Shown: one piece after another, positions 1 to 7,276 of the stretch | How the letters are laid out: every line of letters starts with the position of its first letter | How positions within the stretch are numbered: the stretch's first letter is position 1 | Assembly (NCBI GenBank): GCA_938005705.1 | Contig: CALLML010000020.1 | Coordinates: 1 to 38,366 of the forward strand | Length of the DNA stretch: 38,366 nt | From: an uncultured bacterium | GTDB taxonomy: Bacteria > Verrucomicrobiota > Kiritimatiellia > PWTM01 | Direction of reading: 5' to 3' | Translations under genes and position numbers: made by a program | The notes under the pieces: model-generated | Told to the model about the DNA's origin: nothing | The model's database searches: none | The model's input: the letters and a program-made list of their open reading frames with translations, nothing else

Positions 1-1
1 G

Positions 2-40
2 CGCACGTCGAAAGAAAAAGAAGCAAAAAGAAAGTCATAG
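2..40 (+). CDS. possible C-terminal tail of an upstream gene (partial)
   Basis: The first bases are purine-rich and, read from base 2, give a short Lys/Glu-rich tail (RTSKEKEAKRKS) ending in TAG at 38-40. A second frame from base 3 gives another Lys-rich tail ending at 62, so the frame cannot be decided. Charged tails of this sort are common at protein C-termini, and hairpins follow directly downstream, which fits the end of a gene. No family can be named from 12 residues. Confidence 0.2.
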   Translation, partial: RTSKEKEAKRKS

Positions 41-52
41 ACATCCCCGATC

Positions 53-110
53 CTGTGGATAAGTGGGGCCTTACGGGGCTGGGAGGGCCCCACGGCCCAC
101 TTACCCACAG
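53..110. repeat. imperfect inverted repeat with two facing DnaA-box-like 9-mers
   Basis: Arms at 53-69 and 94-110 match at 15 of 17 positions when one is reverse-complemented. The left arm contains TGTGGATAA (54-62), the exact complement of the consensus DnaA box TTATCCACA. The right arm contains TTACCCACA (101-109), one base from consensus. A nested perfect 8-bp stem (63-70 with 86-93) offers an alternative fold. It could be a DnaA-binding site, a strong RNA hairpin at a gene end, or a REP-like element. No T-tract follows, so a simple intrinsic terminator is unlikely. Confidence 0.5.
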
Positions 111-133
111 GCGTGCGGGGATGTACATACCAG

Positions 134-153
134 GGCGCGAGATTGCTCGCGCC
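134..153. repeat. perfect 8-bp stem-loop (GC-rich)
   Basis: GGCGCGAG (134-141) and CTCGCGCC (146-153) form a perfect 8-bp stem with a 4-base loop. No run of T follows on either strand, so it is recorded as a structural element, not as a terminator. Confidence 0.4.
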
Positions 154-409
154 GCAGGGAACGAGCATGTAAAGACAATTTCGAGAGCATTAGTAACTCA
201 CCCAAAACGCTTGACTGGAACACAGACAACATTTGTCCCGGCGCCATTAGTTTCTGCCCCGGACGCAGGATTGCCGGACGCGCGGCGGCACGCTATGTTT
301 GCGCTAATGCTTTTTCCCAGAGCCACTTTTTATGCGACGCGAGGTTCGACGGCCGCGATCGAAGGCCGACCGCCTTGCCGTGGAGAAACTTCCGCTGCGG
401 TGTAAAAAT
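154..409. other. non-coding stretch before the first complete gene
   Basis: Open frames run through this stretch on the plus strand but none has a credible start, ribosome site or protein-like composition. It is presumed to hold the promoter of the polysaccharide region. A TTGACT lies near 213 but no convincing -10 element follows at 16-18 bases. Confidence 0.4.
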
Positions 410-1384
410 ATGAAGATTCACCGGCGTGGTTTGTGGCTATTGAAACTCGCGTTCAGTCTCACGTTGCTCGCCGTGTTGTACCGCAGGATGAACTGGGCCG
501 GTTTTCGCGACGTCTTCACCAGTGCGCATCTCCCATGGTTCATCCCCATCTTTCTGCTGCTGCTGACGAACACCGCGCTCAGCGCGCTGAAATGGAAGCT
601 CCTGCTAGCGGCCGACGGCATCCGCGTGCCCTACCTGACGCTCTTTTCCACGTATTGGATCGGCACTTTTTTCAATCTTTTTCTGCCATCGAGCATCGGC
701 GGGGACGCCTATCGCGTCTATGACCTCGCCCGCCGCAGCGCGCGCGCCGCAGAGGGCTTCGCCTCAGTGCTGGCCGATCGCCTCACGGGCTTTCTGGCCA
801 TCGCGATCTGGGGTTTGTTGTTTTCCTGGATCGGTTTTTCGCGCCTTCCAGATCGGGGAGTCATCTGGATTCCCCTGTTCGTCTTTCTAGCCATTGGGGG
901 AGGAGTCGTTTTGCTGATGCAGCGCCGCCAGCTGCGGACGCTGCTGCGCTGTCTCCATATTGACCGGGCGCCGAAACTGGCGGCGTTCGTTGAACGCTTT
1001 CTCGCGTCTATGGACGCTTACCTACGAAATCCACCCTTGCTCGCCAAGGCTATGGCAATTTCCCTTGCTTTCCAGTTTCTGGCGATCGTGGCGATCGGAT
1101 TGATGGCGCGGCTCCTCGGCTGGACCATCTCTTTCATCTTCTTCTGCGTTTTTGTGCCTCTCATTACGCTGATCGAGGCGCTGCCGATCTCGATCTTCGG
1201 TCTGGGAGTGCGCGACGCCGCCTACGCCTTCTTCTTCGTCCCAGTCGGCGTGGTTCGTGAGCGCGCACTCGCCCTGCCGCTCCTCTATCTGGCGATCACC
1301 GTGTTGTATGCGGCCGTCGGCGGCGTCCTTTTTCTCATTCGTCGGACGCCTGCCCGCCCGTCGAACGCGGAGGGGTCCCGATGA
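410..1384 (+). CDS. YbhN/AglD-type flippase-like integral membrane protein (LPG_synthase_TM family)
   Basis: A 324-residue polytopic membrane protein. It has the family signature FLPSSIGGDAYR (residues 91-102) followed by SVLADRLTG (119-127), seen in the UPF0104/YbhN/AglD group and in the membrane half of lysylphosphatidylglycerol synthase (flippase-like domain). There is no soluble aminoacyl-transferase half. Family members are thought to move or modify lipid-linked substrates in the cytoplasmic membrane, but the substrate cannot be read here. The ATG at 410 is preferred over an upstream in-frame start at 332 because it gives a normal short basic N-terminus before the first helix; the ribosome site is weak. 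The stop overlaps the next start in an ATGA, so the two are translationally coupled, which suggests a shared role in envelope glycan assembly. Confidence 0.85.
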   Translation: MKIHRRGLWLLKLAFSLTLLAVLYRRMNWAGFRDVFTSAHLPWFIPIFLLLLTNTALSALKWKLLLAADGIRVPYLTLFSTYWIGTFFNLFLPSSIGGDAYRVYDLARRSARAAEGFASVLADRLTGFLAIAIWGLLFSWIGFSRLPDRGVIWIPLFVFLAIGGGVVLLMQRRQLRTLLRCLHIDRAPKLAAFVERFLASMDAYLRNPPLLAKAMAISLAFQFLAIVAIGLMARLLGWTISFIFFCVFVPLITLIEALPISIFGLGVRDAAYAFFFVPVGVVRERALALPLLYLAITVLYAAVGGVLFLIRRTPARPSNAEGSR

Positions 1385-3963
1385 CTTCCGACCTTCGCCG
1401 TGCAATCGCCGGTTCGCTCATGATCTCCGCGCTGGTCTGGACTCTCTTCACCTGGCCGTTGATCCTCCATCTCCGCGAAGGGATTCCGGCGTCGCACCAG
1501 CGGCCGCCGCATGAGACGCTGCGGCGCATGGTTCCGGGTGATCACCTCCAACTGCTCTATCACTTCTGGCTCGCGGGCGACATGCTCGCCGGCCGCACGC
1601 CGCTTTTTCACAATCCGTATGAATTCAACGACGGTGATGACGACGGACGGCGGGAGCCTGGGGCGTATTACGCGCCGTTTTCTCTCCTCTATGCGGCCAT
1701 TTCGACCGTGGGCGGGCGGGCGCTCGGATGGAACTTGGCCGGCTTCATCTCGATCTGGCTGACCGCCCTATTCACCTGGCGGCTGGCCGCCCGCCTCACC
1801 GCCTCCGAAACGGCTCAGGGGCTGGCGGCGTTCGTGGCGATTGCGATCCCATTCCGCTGGATGAGCCTGTTGGGCGGCAGTCCCACCGGCTTTGCCATGG
1901 CGTGGGTTCCGTTGCTGGCGCTCGGACTATACGACGCCGTGGCGCATCGGCGCATCCGCGGCGGCAACTGGGCGGCGCTGGCCCTGATCGCCTCCGCGAC
2001 GGGCGATGCGCACGTTTTTTTCTTCTCCGCGCTCAGCACGCCGCTATGGATTCTACTAGGCTGGGCCAAGGGGCTGCCGCTCGACATTTCGAGCCACCGT
2101 GCAAATCGCCCCCCCATTCGAGTGTGGATTCGTCAAAGCGCTTGGGCATTGGCACCGATGGTCGCGGGGGCTGTCGTGGCGCTGGTTTTGACACGCGGCG
2201 TCACCGCGGAAATCGAGTCTGCGCCGGCGACGGAGCGGACAATGGCCGAAACCGCCCTCTTTTCGCCCCGGCCGGAGGGTCTGGTGAGCCGCGAAAATCT
2301 GGGAATCTCCAATCAGGCGATGATGGGATGGTTTCTCGGCGGACTGCTCATCGCGTCCCTCGGATGGATGGTTACACGCGGCATCCGCCGTTCGAACGCC
2401 GCGGGGAGGGAGCACGCCGCCGTATGGGTCGCGGCCGTGTTGTTGGGAACGTCCCTGGTGGCCGTCATCCTCCTGGCGCTCGGGCCATGGGGTCCTCGGC
2501 ACGGCCTTGTATTCCGCGCAGCGCGGCGTCTGATTCCGTCTTATCGGCTGATCCGGCAAGCGGCCAAGGTTTACGCGTTGTTACCCACCCTCTCCGCGAT
2601 GACGATCGCCGCCGCCTGGTCGCGCCCGCAGCCCCGACGGCGGGGGGCGGAGACCGTCGCCGCGACCGCGCTGGCGGCGGCCATGCTCTGGGAATACCGG
2701 CCGCTGATACGACCCCATATTTGTCTTCTCCGGACACGCCAGGGCGCCTACGCGGCCGTGGCCGAAGAGACCAAACGCACGGGAAACCTGCCGCGCGCGC
2801 TGGCCCTTCCGTTATGGCCCGGCGATTCGCACTACTCCTCCGTCTATCAGTATTACGCCTCGCTCTATCATCTCCGCCTCGTGAACGGATACCGTCCTTT
2901 CGTGCCCGCCGGTTATATTCGCGACGTCTTCCAACGTTTGGAAAGCCTGAACCAGGGGGAGATCGCGGATGATCAGCTCGACGCGCTCCTCCAACGCGGC
3001 ATCCGCCATATCCTTTTTCACGAAGATTTGTTTCCCGAAAAGGTCAGCCCGTTTCCTGCGGGGGCGACACTCGCGCGGCTTTGCGCCCATCCGCGCTTGG
3101 CATTCGTTGCCCGAGACGGGCCCGTATGGGCGTTTCGGGTTCGACCGGCGGATGAAACCCACGGTGAGCCGCCTCCGCCCTGGGCGTCCGATTATCGTGG
3201 ACATTTTCCCGCCTGGCGATGGTCCGCCGCCTCTCTCAGAACTTCGACGGACGCTTCTCGTGAGAAAAATGAACGGGAGGCCTGGGTACGTCTGAGCACG
3301 CCGAACGCCTCCGCCGAGGTCTCTCGCCCGCTGCGGGTGGCGCGGTTCCCCGGCATGCGCTGGCGCCTGCGGATGCGGGGACACGGCGCCATTCTGTTTG
3401 CCCCTCTTTCGGATCGTCCCGCTATCCGCGTGGAAGCCGATGCTGATCAATGGACGTGGATTCCGGTCGCTTTCGAAGCGCCGGCGTCATTCTTTTCTGT
3501 TCATCCTCGCCTGACATGGGCCGGCGGCGCCGTGGATGTTTCGGTCATTATCCTCGAAGGCGAAGCGCCTGAGGTACCGGCGCCGGGAGAAACGGTTCGA
3601 TGGCCAGCCTCGTGGTTTTTCCGCGCCGGCTGGTCTGAACCCGATCGAGGATGGGTGTGTTTGGAGCCCGCAGAGGCGCCGAATGACGAGGTCTTTTATG
3701 GACCTCGCCTGCCACTGCCGGCGGGCGAATATGAGGTCACCCTGCGATTTGCATCGGAAACGCCGAACGGCGTCGAAATCGGGCGACTGCGTCTTGAAGA
3801 AGCCGCCGGAACCTCCATGGCTGTACGGGGGAGCGCGCCGGCCCGATTACGTTTTTCCCTCGCTGAAACCCGTCTGTTTTGCATCCGGTTTCTCTATCTC
3901 GGCAACGCCCGCATCGTCCTCGAGGCCGTGGAGCTCTCTCGCGCAACGTCTCCGTCTCCATAA
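1381..3963 (+). CDS. large polytopic membrane protein, GT-C/YfhO-like, with C-terminal soluble region
   Basis: An 860-residue protein. The first ~490 residues are a series of hydrophobic helices. After the first helix there is an extracytoplasmic loop with GDHLQLLYHFWLAGDML, the type of acidic, aromatic loop seen in GT-C fold glycosyltransferases and YfhO-like proteins. The C-terminal ~350 residues are soluble and look beta-rich; the segment with YGPRLPLPAGEYEVTLRF resembles carbohydrate-associated beta-sandwich domains attached to envelope glycan proteins. It starts with ATGA overlap on the flippase-like gene. The likely role is transfer of sugars from a lipid carrier or a related membrane step, but no catalytic residue can be assigned with certainty. 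Lipid-linked sugar transferase and O-antigen-type protein are alternatives. Confidence 0.7.
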   Translation: MTSDLRRAIAGSLMISALVWTLFTWPLILHLREGIPASHQRPPHETLRRMVPGDHLQLLYHFWLAGDMLAGRTPLFHNPYEFNDGDDDGRREPGAYYAPFSLLYAAISTVGGRALGWNLAGFISIWLTALFTWRLAARLTASETAQGLAAFVAIAIPFRWMSLLGGSPTGFAMAWVPLLALGLYDAVAHRRIRGGNWAALALIASATGDAHVFFFSALSTPLWILLGWAKGLPLDISSHRANRPPIRVWIRQSAWALAPMVAGAVVALVLTRGVTAEIESAPATERTMAETALFSPRPEGLVSRENLGISNQAMMGWFLGGLLIASLGWMVTRGIRRSNAAGREHAAVWVAAVLLGTSLVAVILLALGPWGPRHGLVFRAARRLIPSYRLIRQAAKVYALLPTLSAMTIAAAWSRPQPRRRGAETVAATALAAAMLWEYRPLIRPHICLLRTRQGAYAAVAEETKRTGNLPRALALPLWPGDSHYSSVYQYYASLYHLRLVNGYRPFVPAGYIRDVFQRLESLNQGEIADDQLDALLQRGIRHILFHEDLFPEKVSPFPAGATLARLCAHPRLAFVARDGPVWAFRVRPADETHGEPPPPWASDYRGHFPAWRWSAASLRTSTDASREKNEREAWVRLSTPNASAEVSRPLRVARFPGMRWRLRMRGHGAILFAPLSDRPAIRVEADADQWTWIPVAFEAPASFFSVHPRLTWAGGAVDVSVIILEGEAPEVPAPGETVRWPASWFFRAGWSEPDRGWVCLEPAEAPNDEVFYGPRLPLPAGEYEVTLRFASETPNGVEIGRLRLEEAAGTSMAVRGSAPARLRFSLAETRLFCIRFLYLGNARIVLEAVELSRATSPSP

Positions 3964-4033
3964 TCCCAACGGTGGTAATGCGAGCCGATTGCGCTGTGTA
4001 TGGCCGGTGATTCGACGCCCACGAGTCGAGAAA

Positions 4034-4203
4034 CGAGACGGCTTGCACGGCAACCAGGAAAAATGGGCCGGCTGGCACCGTACCCTCCAAGGCCCTGTCA
4101 CCTGGAAGCCCGGCCCTCCAACTCCATTCGCAGGCCTTGGAGGGTCGGGTTCCACCCCGATCCTACGGCCGATGCGTATGCGTAGCAATACGCGAGACGG
4201 CTT
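4034..4203. repeat. REP-like cluster of inverted and direct repeats in the intergenic gap
   Basis: The ~317-base gap between the large membrane protein and the TPR gene holds several nested structures. ACCCTCCAAGGCC (4082-4094) is perfectly inverted as GGCCTTGGAGGGT (4133-4145), 13 of 13. It is followed by a hairpin 4142-4149/4156-4163 (7 of 8), a GCGTAT/ATACGC stem near 4173-4192, and ACGGC/GCCGT near 4197-4211. CGAGACGGCTT occurs twice, at 4034-4044 and 4193-4203. No protein-like frame is present. The density of symmetry suggests a mobile non-coding repeat (REP/MITE-like), or a structured leader before the next operon. Confidence 0.55.
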
Positions 4204-4280
4204 CCACGCCGTTCGTTTTCTGCGTTTCCACTTGTAATTTCCTGACTTAAGCCTATTTTTCCCGTGTGAGGGGTTATTGC

Positions 4281-5540
4281 TTGAAACAAATGGCCGTGCT
4301 TTTGGCGGCAATGGGGGTGGCGATCGCGTCGGCTCAGTCGCTCTCGCCGGGCAACACGTTGGACGAAGCTCGCGCGCTCATCGCGCAAGGGGTTTGGTTT
4401 GAGGCGGCCGGCCTGCTCGAACGCTATCTCCAGACACGACCTGACGATATCGAGGCGCGTTACGAATTGGCACAGACGCTCTTCCGACTCGGCCGTTATC
4501 GCGACACCGTGGATGCGGCGCAGGAAGTGAGACGCCGTCGGCCCGATCATGAGGGCGCTCGCCGACTCCTGATCCGCGTGCGCACGCGGCTGGGCGGACA
4601 GCTCGACTGGTCTCGTCTCGACGACGTAATCGAGTTCGCGCGGTTGTGCACCCGGATGGAGAGCTATGACCGCGCGCGGGCTTGTTATCTGCACGTATTA
4701 GAACGCCATGACGATCCTTCCCTGCGCCGCGAGCTGGCAGCGGCGCTTTCATGGGCGAATCGCCCTGAAGAAGCGGCGGTACAGTATCTCCGTTATCTCG
4801 AACGCGTCCCCGACGACATTGAGGCTCGTTACGCCCTCGGTCGTGTCTACAACGCCCTCGGCCGTCTGGCCGAGGCTGAAGCGGAATTGCGACGTGCGGC
4901 AACGGAACGTCCCAATTTTCTGCCGGCCCGCGTCGAATGGGCTAGAACCTTGATCTGGTTGGACCACGATGATGAAGCCGACCGGCTGCTGGCCGACATC
5001 ATCGCCCGTGATGCCTCCGCGATTGAACCGCGCCTGCTCCGCGCGCGCTTGCTCATACGCACGGACCGCCCCGAAGAGGCGTATGCGCTGTTGCAAGAGG
5101 TCACACGACTTGACCCCTCCCACGTGGAAGCACGGGAAGCGCTGAAGAATCTGGAGGAAAACCGTCGCCTGGAAGTCGCCCGCCTGCGACGGCGGCTGCG
5201 GGAAAATCCGGAGCACGAAGCGGATCGTCAACGGCTCATCGAGGTGCTCCTGGAGACGCGCCGCTTCGGCGAGGCCGCACGCGAGATCGACCAGATGATG
5301 GGCGCGTGGTCGGATCCGGCCTTGCACGAGCGGCTGGCGTTTTTGCGCGAGGCGCAGCGCCGCGACGCGCTCCGACGAGTCTCACGCTATTGGGCCGTCC
5401 GCGATGCGGCTACCGGTGTGGCATTGGACCGCCTCGCGGCCTGGACGGCGGCGCATCCGGACGATGCGCGCGCTCGTGAAGCGTTTATGCGCGCGGCTGC
5501 GCGCGCGGGGCTCGCCACGGCCGGTGAACGACGGCCTTGA
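4281..5540 (+). CDS. exported tetratricopeptide-repeat protein, first gene of a PNAG-like glycan cluster
   Basis: About 419 residues: an N-terminal signal peptide (AVLLAAMGVAIASAQS) then Ala/Leu/Arg-rich helical pairs of TPR type. Repeats are clearest where phrases like DDIEARYELAQTLFRLGRY and DDIEARYALGRVYNALGRL recur. A likely start is TTG at 4281, seven bases after AGGGG (4269-4273), giving a Lys in the signal n-region; GTG 4266 and ATG 4290 are alternatives in the same frame. The next three genes encode a GT2 synthase, a small membrane protein and a degenerate deacetylase-like protein. In pga loci the outer-membrane PgaA has a periplasmic TPR half plus a barrel; this protein has only the TPR part. 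A role as periplasmic scaffold for the glycan machinery is inferred. Confidence 0.75.
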   Translation: MKQMAVLLAAMGVAIASAQSLSPGNTLDEARALIAQGVWFEAAGLLERYLQTRPDDIEARYELAQTLFRLGRYRDTVDAAQEVRRRRPDHEGARRLLIRVRTRLGGQLDWSRLDDVIEFARLCTRMESYDRARACYLHVLERHDDPSLRRELAAALSWANRPEEAAVQYLRYLERVPDDIEARYALGRVYNALGRLAEAEAELRRAATERPNFLPARVEWARTLIWLDHDDEADRLLADIIARDASAIEPRLLRARLLIRTDRPEEAYALLQEVTRLDPSHVEAREALKNLEENRRLEVARLRRRLRENPEHEADRQRLIEVLLETRRFGEAAREIDQMMGAWSDPALHERLAFLREAQRRDALRRVSRYWAVRDAATGVALDRLAAWTAAHPDDARAREAFMRAAARAGLATAGERRP

Positions 5541-5588
5541 GAGTGAGGCCGATCGAAATAAAAAAGTTTTGCGTAAGAAAGCCGTACG

Positions 5589-6920
5589 ATGGCCCGAAAA
5601 ATTACCATGACCGTCCTGCTGGGGCTGATGATGATCTTCGTCATCATCTCCTATGTGACGGTGCTGCGCACCGACTATCGTGTCACATCGGCCTTCGTCA
5701 ACTTTTCCCTCGTGTTGTTGTTTTCCTTCCTGGTCATCCTCATCGCCCGTTTTTTCATCCTGATCTATCTCTCGTATTTGCACCATCTCGACCGATCTCG
5801 CGTGCCCGATATTCTCGCACTTTACCGGCGGGACCGTTCATCGCTTCATCTGCCGACGGTCTCGATCATTGTGCCCTGTTTCAATGAGGGCGTGGTCATT
5901 GAGAACTCCATCCGTTCCCTGCTGGAGGTCGTCTATCCCAACCTGGAAATCGTCGTTGTGGATGACGGTTCCGCGGACGACACGTATCAGAGGGCCGCCC
6001 GTTTCGCCGGCAAGCACGGCGACCACACCGTCACCGTGTTGCGCCAGCGCAATCGTGGCAAAGGCGAGGCGCTCAACCACGGCATCGGCTATTCGAAGGG
6101 CGAGCTGATCTGCTGTGTGGACGCCGACTCGCGGCTGGACCCGGCCTCTCTGCTGTACGCCGTCCAGCATTTTCGCAACCCGCACGTTGGCGCCGTCGCC
6201 GGCAATGTCAAGGTCGGCAACCGCCGCAATTTTCTGACGCGCATGCAGGCGCTAGAATATATCGAAGGCCTCAACATGGTGCGGCGGAGCCAGGGCTATT
6301 TCAGCGCCGTTAATATCATTCCCGGCCCCATCGGAGTTTTCCGCCGCACCGTGCTTGAACAGGTCGGCGGTTATGACCGCGACACGTTCGCCGAAGATTG
6401 CGATATCACCATCAAAATCCTGATCCGTCGGTGGAAAATCGAGTACGAACCCTTCGCCATCGCCATCACCGAAGCGCCGGAAACGTTCGTGGCTTTCTTC
6501 CGTCAGCGTTACCGATGGACGCGCGGCATCCTACAGTCGCTGCGCAAGCATTCGCGCTACCTGATCCATGGCGCCGGCTTCACGAACACGTTCGTGCTCT
6601 GGTACATGGGATTCGAGGCGCTTCTTTGGCCGGCGATGAACATCTTCGCCCAGGTATATTTTCTTTATGTGGTCGCGTTTTTCGACATGACCATGTTCGT
6701 GATATTTTGGTGGGGGCAGCTCACCGTGCTCGACATCGTTACGGCGCTGTTTTGTCTAAGCATGGAGGATGAGGATATGAAGCTGACTCCCTATGCGTTG
6801 CTGTACCGGATGTTTTTTGTCGTCATTACCGATGTGTGCAAGGTCATTGCGACCGTGGAGGAGTTTTTGCGCGTTCACATGACGTGGGGCAAATTGGAAC
6901 GAACGGGGCGCACCAGTTGA
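5589..6920 (+). CDS. membrane glycosyltransferase family 2, PgaC/BcsA-like processive synthase
   Basis: 443 residues. Two N-terminal membrane helices (about 8-25 and 36-62) precede a GT-A domain with the standard processive-synthase motifs: VDDGS (124-128), DAD (178-180), TFAEDCD (266-272) and QRYRW (306-310), followed by C-terminal membrane helices. These residues bind UDP-sugar and metal and place the acceptor in hyaluronan, cellulose and PNAG synthases. The length and helix layout fit PgaC/IcaA better than cellulose synthase, which carries a PilZ domain that is absent here. It should polymerise a beta-linked glycan across the cytoplasmic membrane. It lies 48 bases after the TPR gene and is followed by a small one-helix protein, in the place that pgaD has in pga loci. 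Confidence 0.88.
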   Translation: MARKITMTVLLGLMMIFVIISYVTVLRTDYRVTSAFVNFSLVLLFSFLVILIARFFILIYLSYLHHLDRSRVPDILALYRRDRSSLHLPTVSIIVPCFNEGVVIENSIRSLLEVVYPNLEIVVVDDGSADDTYQRAARFAGKHGDHTVTVLRQRNRGKGEALNHGIGYSKGELICCVDADSRLDPASLLYAVQHFRNPHVGAVAGNVKVGNRRNFLTRMQALEYIEGLNMVRRSQGYFSAVNIIPGPIGVFRRTVLEQVGGYDRDTFAEDCDITIKILIRRWKIEYEPFAIAITEAPETFVAFFRQRYRWTRGILQSLRKHSRYLIHGAGFTNTFVLWYMGFEALLWPAMNIFAQVYFLYVVAFFDMTMFVIFWWGQLTVLDIVTALFCLSMEDEDMKLTPYALLYRMFFVVITDVCKVIATVEEFLRVHMTWGKLERTGRTS

Positions 6921-6957
6921 ACGGCGTGCACTCGCCGGCCCCGGAAAGGATAGCGCC

Positions 6958-7272
6958 ATGGGCAACATGATCGGAATTCTTTCGACGGTGATTCTCGTCA
7001 GCACGCTCGCTACGCTGATCTTCGCGGTCGGCGCCTACGTGCTGGCGCGCCGCCGTCGGCGTCATCGAGCGGACGCCACCCCGAATCCCAACGCCGACAC
7101 GGTTCCGGAGGAACCTGTTCCCCCGCTGACAGGCCCTCTTCCGCCGGCGCCGCCCACTCCGCCGCCCGAGGCCGGCCCCGGCAAGCCTGTTTTCCGCCGG
7201 CTAACGCCGCGAGGCGAAGAACCCGCCTCGCCGGAGACCTCGGCCAAAAACTCCGGCTGGGAATGGGAATGA
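6958..7272 (+). CDS. small single-helix membrane protein with Pro-rich cytoplasmic tail
   Basis: 104 residues: one hydrophobic helix (about 5-29), a strongly basic stop-transfer cluster ARRRRRH, then a Pro/Glu-rich, low-complexity tail. A purine-rich site GGAAAGGA lies just upstream of the ATG. It sits between the GT2 synthase and the deacetylase-like gene with gaps of 37 and 4 bases, so it is very likely cotranscribed. Small membrane subunits next to PgaC-type synthases (PgaD) hold the synthase active and in some species take part in c-di-GMP control. Sequence similarity to PgaD cannot be claimed; PgaD normally has two helices. A synthase accessory subunit is an inference from position. Confidence 0.65.
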   Translation: MGNMIGILSTVILVSTLATLIFAVGAYVLARRRRRHRADATPNPNADTVPEEPVPPLTGPLPPAPPTPPPEAGPGKPVFRRLTPRGEEPASPETSAKNSGWEWE

Positions 7273-7276
7273 CGCC

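Noticed and set aside
55-413. Two overlapping 116-codon frames near the window start
   Set aside because: They cover the inverted repeat and hairpins, have no ribosome site and no protein-like composition.
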